From contig CM049309.1 in NCBI GenBank assembly GCA_026874595.1, positions 72,340,926 through 72,404,925 on the forward strand: a stretch of 64,000 nt of DNA, in the 5' to 3' direction. The DNA is from Sipunculus nudus (taxonomy: Eukaryota; Annelida; Sipuncula; Golfingiida; Sipunculidae). Within the stretch, counting starts at the first letter, position 1. Each line of letters begins with the position of its first letter. The notes beneath the pieces are model-generated. The model did not search any database. It was not told the origin of the DNA and saw nothing but the letters and a program-made list of their open reading frames with translations. Below, one piece after another: positions 41,615 through 50,600 of this stretch. A program made the translations under genes and the position numbers.

Positions 41615-44600
41615 TTAAATTATTGTAAAAAATATTGCCGCGTCCAGGCTTAGTGATAATACATGAGTGAAAATCACTTACGACTGAAAAGCTGCCATCT
41701 TCGCTCATGTGCAATCGTTCAGCCTGTAAAAATGAAAAGCAAAATGAAGAGTCTGTGAAGATTTTTTTATATTTAGCATTTTAAGAACAAATAATAAAAG
41801 AATATTTATGCATGAGAATGATTTAATGTCTGGCATAAAAAACAAGCGCGATTTACAGTGTCTTAAATCGTATATATCATCCCAACCCACACGCACATAC
41901 ACAGATACACACACACACACACACACACACACACGACACTGCCCTGGCGTCAGAACAATGGGAGTAGTGCACGTATAGCCTTCTTCAATTTAAGGATTTG
42001 GGCGTGGTCCAAAAAGAACGTAACTTTGCCGGTACACGTCCCCTTGCCAACACTCTCTCTCCGCTGTTAGCTTCTCGCCCGGTCGCTGTCCTCCAAGTAC
42101 TTTCGTGTAGAATCCCCGACTCCGAACCCTGACAGATTTTGCGTACACACTAAACCCGGATATCACATGTCGCAAGTGGAATTAATAGGTATACAGCCGC
42201 TAATCATCAAAATACCCCATAGTTGCTGAATCTGCTTAAACGAGTCTCCTCCTGTTCCAGCTACTTCTGAGGATGGCTTCACTTTTCAGTTTTTCGCGAG
42301 GTTCCCGTTTTCGCGATCTCACCATAGAGTCAATTATACAGAATATGTAAATAATCTTAAGAATTTGCGAAGGACCCTACAAAACATCGTACTTGTGGAA
42401 ATCCATGTTCATTACATTATTTACAGGCAGATACTATACAAGATCTCAACTTATCTACATTAGTTGCGAAGGGCGCTACAGTAAAATAAAAATGTTCGCC
42501 TGACCAGATAGGACGTCGTATTCACAAAAATGGATTGAAAAATCCAAGAGAAAAAAAAGACGACCGCAATATACCGAGTGTTTGTATGCCGCTAATGAGA
42601 GAACAAATAAGGGTCAGTTTTAAATGAGCCCTATATATTCCATATCTAGCTCTGCATTGAGATGAGACATATAGGAAATTCCTTTCTGACTTTACACATA
42701 CAGTCTCTATCCACAAAGGGAAAACCATAAATAAGTTTAGAAACAATTTCAGTGACAGTCCAATCAGCGGAAGTGCTTGCGCATGCAGACACGGACCTGA
42801 TTTCTGGACTCATGGAAACACAAGAGAACTTACGCTGGCACTTAGAAAAATAATGTCACTCACTGGTATTAGCGGAATGTAATATTGACATTCAGGTAAG
42901 TACAGGGTATACACACAGAGACATATCACCAACACGTAACACAGCAATCAGCAATGTGTCTACTACATGCAGGGGATTATAAACAGGTTTGTACCATATG
43001 TACCAGGAAGCCGAACACATGTCATCAATATCACGTGATCAAGGACGTATTTCGCCTTAAGGCCATTACGTATATCATTTCTCTGCATCTGGATTTAAGA
43101 AAAACTTTCATGCATCAGTAATTCGAGAATCGCGCGAAAAGCAGTCCATTAACGATGCCGTTAGAATAATTGGCTTCATTTTTTTCATATAAAATCATTT
43201 ATATTTATCTATCATACTCGTGTGCAAGATATGCCTATTTCATAATGGTGTTTAAATAGTAATTAGAGTTAAACAGTTTGATCAGCAGACACACAAATGA
43301 TGCCAATGTTTTTTTCAGCTTCTTTACCTCATAAGAATTACATCATCTATTTTCGGTATCTAGCTGTCTGGTTTAATGGATATACTTCAGGTTTTTTTAT
43401 CTTATTATTCAGAATTTTCTTACACTGTGGATGTGTTTAGATAAAGGATATACCAAGATTAGTTATACTGTATATTTATGATATAATCATTCTACATGTA
43501 GATTTATGATGTCATGCCTGTCGAACCTTGAATTCGTAACGAAGACTAATTGTTACACATGCAGATAACCCTAGCCCTTAGGTTAAATTTATTTTCCTTT
43601 ATGTATATGAAGGCCTAGTTTCATTTGGGTCCGATCAGATATATTCCATGCTAAGAAGTAAGAACCTTTGGTCCGGCATGTTTTCAATAGAGAAATATCA
43701 TAATTCACATGGTCCAATATTTTTGTTCAGATTGACCTGAATCTGTATCTAAATCTGGCTGGAAGAAATCAATCCACCAAACCCTTTTGGCATTTCATCC
43801 TTGGCTATAGACAACCCTTCCAAAAAAAATATTAATTTAAATCGATCTAAAATTTTTTTTTCAGATATTGTGTGAACAAAGTGCAAATGGTGGTTGCCAT
43901 ATTACAGTACATAACGTTGGCTGGGGTAGCTAATTGGACTGAATAATACAGTGAGTTTATGATGCAGCCTATTAGTAACTACTCTACACGTACATGATCA
44001 TGATAAAACACTATATACATAGCGTTTTTTAAGATAAAGTCAAGGCATGGCACCTATACATTACAGTTATCAGCAATATATTTACTAAAAGGAAATTGAA
44101 TAAACTTGTGTAATGTCAGTCTCGTGACTGGTGTATCCTTTAATTATCACGTGATGTCTCATGAAAGTGACGGATTAATCAACAAGATTACTGAATTTCT
44201 TTCCCAAAATGGCAATAACGCATGTAAATTCTTTACTCCACTGAAAAAGTGAAATACGTCATTAGTATTTTTATTTATTATAAATTATTCGGTAATATTC
44301 TGCATTAGGAACTGATCTTAGAACACACAACCTGGACTGATAGCATTTTTTTTCCCAAGATCATTGCCCACCCACCAATAGAATTCACCAGAAACATCTG
44401 AAGATATTGCATTCACTACAACAAATCGGTCACCACAGGACAATCTCAATATTACTCCATAACAATAATGATAATATTCACACAAAATAAAAGCAGGTGA
44501 ATGGACAAATCAATGGGTCACTCCTTAATGAATCGCGATCGTGTTTATCGGGAACAGAGACATGCATATCAGAGTAACATAAATCTCAACACACACATGG

Positions 44601-47600
44601 GAAAGACACTAACCGTCAATGAGACTGAGGGCAAAAATAAGAAGTGACCCATGGGTCTTGACGCTCAGCCGACTGACATGTTGACAATAAAACCTCGCAC
44701 AGGCAACTAATTCAAAAAATGTAGTAGACATCATCATTCATGCATATAAGCTTAAGTTCATCAAGACCCATAAGTCCCGCGGCTACAGATGGTCTAGAAT
44801 AATGGGGCGCGTCTCATTCTTAAGAAGCGTAAGACCGACCACGTCACCCCGCTGCTCAAACAGCTCCATTGGCTTCCCGTCACGTACCGCATACAATACA
44901 AAATTGCTTTTTTTTGTTTACCGCCGTTTTGATGACTCACTAACATCATATTTGACTGAAAAAATAATAACCTATCGGCCTTTGCGTACGCTGCGCTCGG
45001 CTGGCGGAAATCTTCTTAAAGTACCAAAGTGTAATATGAAAATCGGTGAACGTTCCTTCCGTTTCATTGCCCCAAACGTTTGGAATTCACTTCCAATTAC
45101 ACTTAGAAAATCTCCAACTCTTGTATCATTTAAAACTAATTTTGAAAACGTATATCTTTCGGCAAGCTTTTGGTAATTAATATGCATTATTTTTTTTCTG
45201 GGTCAGGCACAGGAAGTAGATTTCCATGAAGTTGTATGTGGGTATGTGTATGTGTGTGTGTGAATTGCTCTATGAGTCTGACCATCGGAGAATTGGCGCT
45301 ATATAAATACTATATATTATAAACACACCAGATTTGATGACAATCCATCCAACCGTTTCTGAGAAAATTGGCAATTTGTGTATTATTTCTAGGACGCTCA
45401 AACATGCCAAGTAACTCGCAGGATATAGGCTTTAGTGTCCTAATTTCAGGTTTCTGTGGAGACTTTTAAGGAACTCTCAGAATGTCAAGTTAAAAGATTC
45501 TAGCTGTGCCCTGCTTTGGCATTGAGTTTTCGATTATTCCTGGGGGGGGGGGTGGAGTGGGGGGTGGTATTTATAAGTTTCATAGCTCAGAGAATACGGG
45601 TAACAGAGACCTAATATCAGTTAAATAGGATACTTTTCATGGACCTTCCCACATGTAAAGTTAGAAGAATCTAGTCCAGTGGTTATGAATTGTGTCCTGT
45701 GAACAGACCATCGCATCTTTAAAGGTCTCAAAATAGAGAAAAAAATGTGTAAAAAATACAGGTGATGCCATCAGTCTGTAGGAACTGAAGAAAAACTCCA
45801 TGATCAATATGCATACAAATAATCATGGGGATTAATGCATTAGTTGTTCGGATACTTGAGCTATTGTATGAAATGTTCAATTATTCTGGGGACTAATTCT
45901 GAGCCCTATAGCTCGGAGGATATAGATAACAGAGGTCAATTACAGGTTTATTAGGAGACCTTTAATGGACCTCCCTGCATGTCAAGTAAGAAGATTCTAA
46001 TTCCAGTGGTTACCGATTGTGCCCTGTTATTGGACAGATGATCGGACGTCCGGACTGACGACAGACAAAGAGTGATCGACAAAGATGACTTACATTCAGC
46101 TGAGCTAAAAATGAGAAAAAAAAATCGGAGAAAAAACAGATGGCGCCACCAGCCCGCAGGACCTGAAGAAAAACTCCACGATCAATTAACATGCAAAATA
46201 TCATGGTGATAAATGCATTAGTTATTCAGACATGGGAGCTTTCAGTCAATTTTTTATTATTATGGTAGGTACTTCTGAGTCCCATAGCTCGGAGGATATG
46301 GGTAACAGCGACCTAATTTCAGTTTTCAGAGGAGATTTTTCATGGACCTCCCTAGATGTCAAGTAAGAAAATTCAAGCCCAATGGTTACAATGTGTGCCC
46401 TGTTAACAGATGTCCGCATCTTTGAAGGTCTCGAAAAATTGAAAAATGTAACAATCCATATTCAATATGAATTAAGTTTCTTCTACATCATAATGCTATC
46501 CTGAAATAACTGGCAAGTCAAAATAATGGTCCACGTTATGCTCCGTACAGTGTATGTTAAATAATTAAATGAGTCAATTAACATTGAAAGTTATGTTGGT
46601 TTTGGTTTCATTTGCAGCACTGGATACTCACCATAACCCCACATAAAGGGCCATTTGAACAATAATGACATCCAGGTTCAAACGTTTTAATAACAGTAAA
46701 TTGCCAAATATTTGCTCCTAAAATCCATGAACATAGGGTCAACTGATACTTAAACTGCACTGGAATAAAAGTTTTACTCGTAACAATTATTATATCTAAT
46801 TAAATATACCACACTGACCGGATTCGACATGGTGTCTTCCCAGCACCTCTTCCGAAACAACTGTTAAATCAAGTCCTTACTGTATAATAACTGATTTATA
46901 TACATAACGGTTTCTCCCGGTATGAAAGAGATTTTATAGATTGGCAGGTTCTACCTAATATTAACAAAAATGTACCAGGAAGTACCCAATGCATATTGAT
47001 TTGTATTATCGGTCATCCTTACCCAGGGGCGGATTTAGGAGTTTGGTAAGGAAGGGTTTTATCGCTTACACCAAGGGACTGAGGCCCTGTAGAAAGGTCT
47101 TCAACTACAGCAGGTGTGGAATTATCCTGTTAACGTAAAAAAAATACAAAGTATTATTTTTAATAGTAAATGGTGGGATTAAACCCAACTAGATTCGTCC
47201 CTTTAACACGATTCATCCCATGGATCTGACCAACTATATCAATAGATCACTGAGCCCACTAGACTTTTTGCAGGGAGTCGAATCCGGTGAATCGGCAAAA
47301 ATTGTCAGAGCACAACAATTTTTATTTTGAACTCATCAAGTTTGACACAAAAGATATTGCAGGGACTTGCTTTTACAGGGACTTGGAATCTCGGCTGTAT
47401 TTTTTATGAGTCAAAGTCGTAGAGTACGACATCGTTAAAAATATTGTATCAAGCCGTGTCGTGAACGTATACAGTGTCACCAGGTACTAATTAATTACCA
47501 CGGGGTGACATTTTGTACCGCAAAGGACTACACCAGGGTCCAGGTACCTACACTTGAATATTGACTACTCAGTTCACCTTTATACCAAACGTGACTCAGT

Positions 47601-50600
47601 AGTTGTAGATCATTTGCACATGTATACGACACACCACCCAACATGCAAAAGTTATATTACCTTTACCTAATACTAAGATAGGAATATTCAAATGAGTCTC
47701 GGTTTTTAATATGATAATAATTCTTCTCAGAGCATATAACAGTAAAATGCCCCCTTGTGAAAACATCGTTCCTCCTTTATTAAAAACCATAATGCCCCCC
47801 CCCCCTTCCCCAACTCCCATTTGTCATCATAAATTTAATGTTTTTTATTTAAGGATCAAGTTCAGTAAATTATTGCCTTTATTGTTTACAGAAGGAGACA
47901 TAAAAAAGCTTAAAAATAAAGTCGTCACGTAAGTGAATCCGAGCCAAATTGTGTAAGCTGTTTCCTGCAAGCCCAACAGCTCCATGCAGAGAACCAGATA
48001 AATTTAAGTCAAGTCCGTTTATTGTAACAATCAGAACAAAACTCGCAATATCTTGTTTGAACAAAGATTTGTGTCTGAGCTGCCATCAGTTTCAAAATGG
48101 TAATTATCGTGATTTTTGTCTGTTAATTGACTTTACTGATATATCCATGAACATCGTTCCGTTCGATCTGCAATATCGCCACCAAATACTCAGCAGTGGT
48201 TCCACTGACTAGATTTTTAATCGCACTGATATAACAATACGTATAAATGTAAGAAATGTTATATTTAATTAATCAATGGAGCTTACCGAGGTCGACATGG
48301 CTTGGTTGTTAATGGGATCCCCTGGACTTATCCTCCGCAACAAATCCTAAAACCAATCCTTATTGGTTGGAGTGCTTACATATTTCAAGCAGATAACAGT
48401 CTCACACTATCTCATAGATTGGCAGGTATATGTGATATCAGGGCTACTAAGGTGCATATCTGAGTAATATATCACTCAAATAACATCATTGGGAAGTGCT
48501 ACAAATTTTGACTCGTACCTAGACTTTTCTTAATTAAGGTGGAAAAATCATTATTTTACATTTGCAAGCATGATTTAATTGGTGTTATCAGTCTATTGGA
48601 CCGCAATGAGACCTCGCATCAAATGTCAGCTGAAGTCACCCTTTGATTCACAAATGACACGTACAGATATACCGGTCACGAGACACATCAGGCATGGGCT
48701 CGGGCATGCATGTGTTCAGCTCACAAGATGTTAAGCTAGGAATGTGACCAGGTTATACAAACCACTAATCACTTGTTGTATAACGCGTACTTGATACCCT
48801 TTTGACCAGACCGAAAATACACGTGTGTCAAGACTATAATACCTGTCTGAATCTGTATCATAACTAACTCATAGCACTAGTTCGTATTCACGCATCTCCT
48901 TTACCAAGTGAGTGCTAAGGGGCTCACTTTCCTCATTTTTTTTTTCACAGAAATTGTGGAATTTACATTTTGGGGGAAATTTCGCGAAGGGTCTATCGCA
49001 GCGCCATCTATAATTAACTACGGTTCCAGTGTATCCGGCGGGGGAACACCGCCCATGGAAAAACAGGGTGGTACTTAATCGTTGTCACAACTGCTCTGTG
49101 GCCATGCACCCCTCAGGAATGCCCATTACTGGTCTTTAAGTAACGGGAATAATGCCAAGTGTATCCTAAGGGGCCCATTTTCCACATTTTCCTACAATCA
49201 CCGGTTTCATATTGAAAATAGAAGTGTTACTGTCTTTTTTTGTTCTCATCTAGTGTAAATCATGGCTATATTCCTACAGGGTGGATGGATACCATCATTG
49301 TTCCTTTAGTAAAGAACAAAATATTGTAATATAAATGATAAAAATAATTATAGACCAATAGCTCTTATTACTATTATGTCAAAGATATTTGAATTTCTAT
49401 TGTTGCAAAAAATAAAGAATATTATTGGTACATGTGATAATCTATTTGGATTTGAGAAAGGACATGGTACAGATTTTGCATCGTATACACAAAAACTACA
49501 GCAGAATACTACAGGAAATTTAATAGCCCTGTCTTTGTTTCTTTCTTGGATTTGACCGAACAAATCACTGGACATTGTTTCGAAAGCTTATTGTCAGAAA
49601 TATACCTATACTTGTCGTTCGTATCCTTATGTACTGGTGCCAGAATCAACGATTTTGTTTGAAATTGGGTTCATGTACATCAGAGTTTTTTTAATGTGAC
49701 TAGAGGTGTTAGACAAGGAAGTTTTTTTTATCTCCACACCTGTTTGCTCTATAAGTGGATGACCTAAGCTATTTACTAAACAAGAGTAATAATGGATGTC
49801 AAATTAATGACCATCAGTAGATCGTCTTTTATGCCCTTTGCCTTATTGCCCCAAGTGCAGAATATTTTAGACATTTGTCTGAAGTCTGGTATCCCTTGTG
49901 ATATTATGTATAATCCTCAGAAAACAGAAGGTTTGGTGATTAGACCAAACGGGTTACAATCTTGTCTGTTCAAAGGTGCGTTAGGAGGTTTGGAAATTAA
50001 GTTTGTACCAAAGTGAAATATTTAGGGGTTGTTATTCAAGATACTCTGCAAGATCATGAAGATATGTGAAAGCAGTTAAGAAGTTTATATGCACGAAGTA
50101 ATATACTTTTGCATAAATTTAGTAAATCTTCATCGCCGGTCCTTGTTTCCTTGTACCAAGCATACTATTCTATTTTTTTATTATGTCACACTGTGGTGTA
50201 ATTATTCAAAACAGATGTACAGTTAAATCAGGATCGGTTGTAATAATGTAGCCAGACGGTTTCTTAACTATTCTAGGATGGATAGTGCCAAGACAATGTA
50301 TGTATCTAATGGACTAGATAATTTTGATGTGGTAATACGGAGAAATGCTGATAGATTTATGTGTATATTGTAAAATAGTTCAAATATAATCATTTAACAT
50401 TTATATGATAACAACACAATCATGTCTAGCGTCCTGTGGTCTACCTGACCAACTCGCATACACCAAACAAGAGATGATGGTTAGCATCCAGGAAGTTATT
50501 GTTCTTTATTGTATTTTTTATATTTTTTTACCTAAAATAAAAACATATTATCTTATCTTATCTCTTATCTAAAAAAAATCCCGGTCTGTCTCAGCGCCAT

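Noticed and set aside
41990-42175. Minus-strand frame upstream of exon 3 as an ENPP first exon
   Set aside because: No usable donor in phase was found and no homology.
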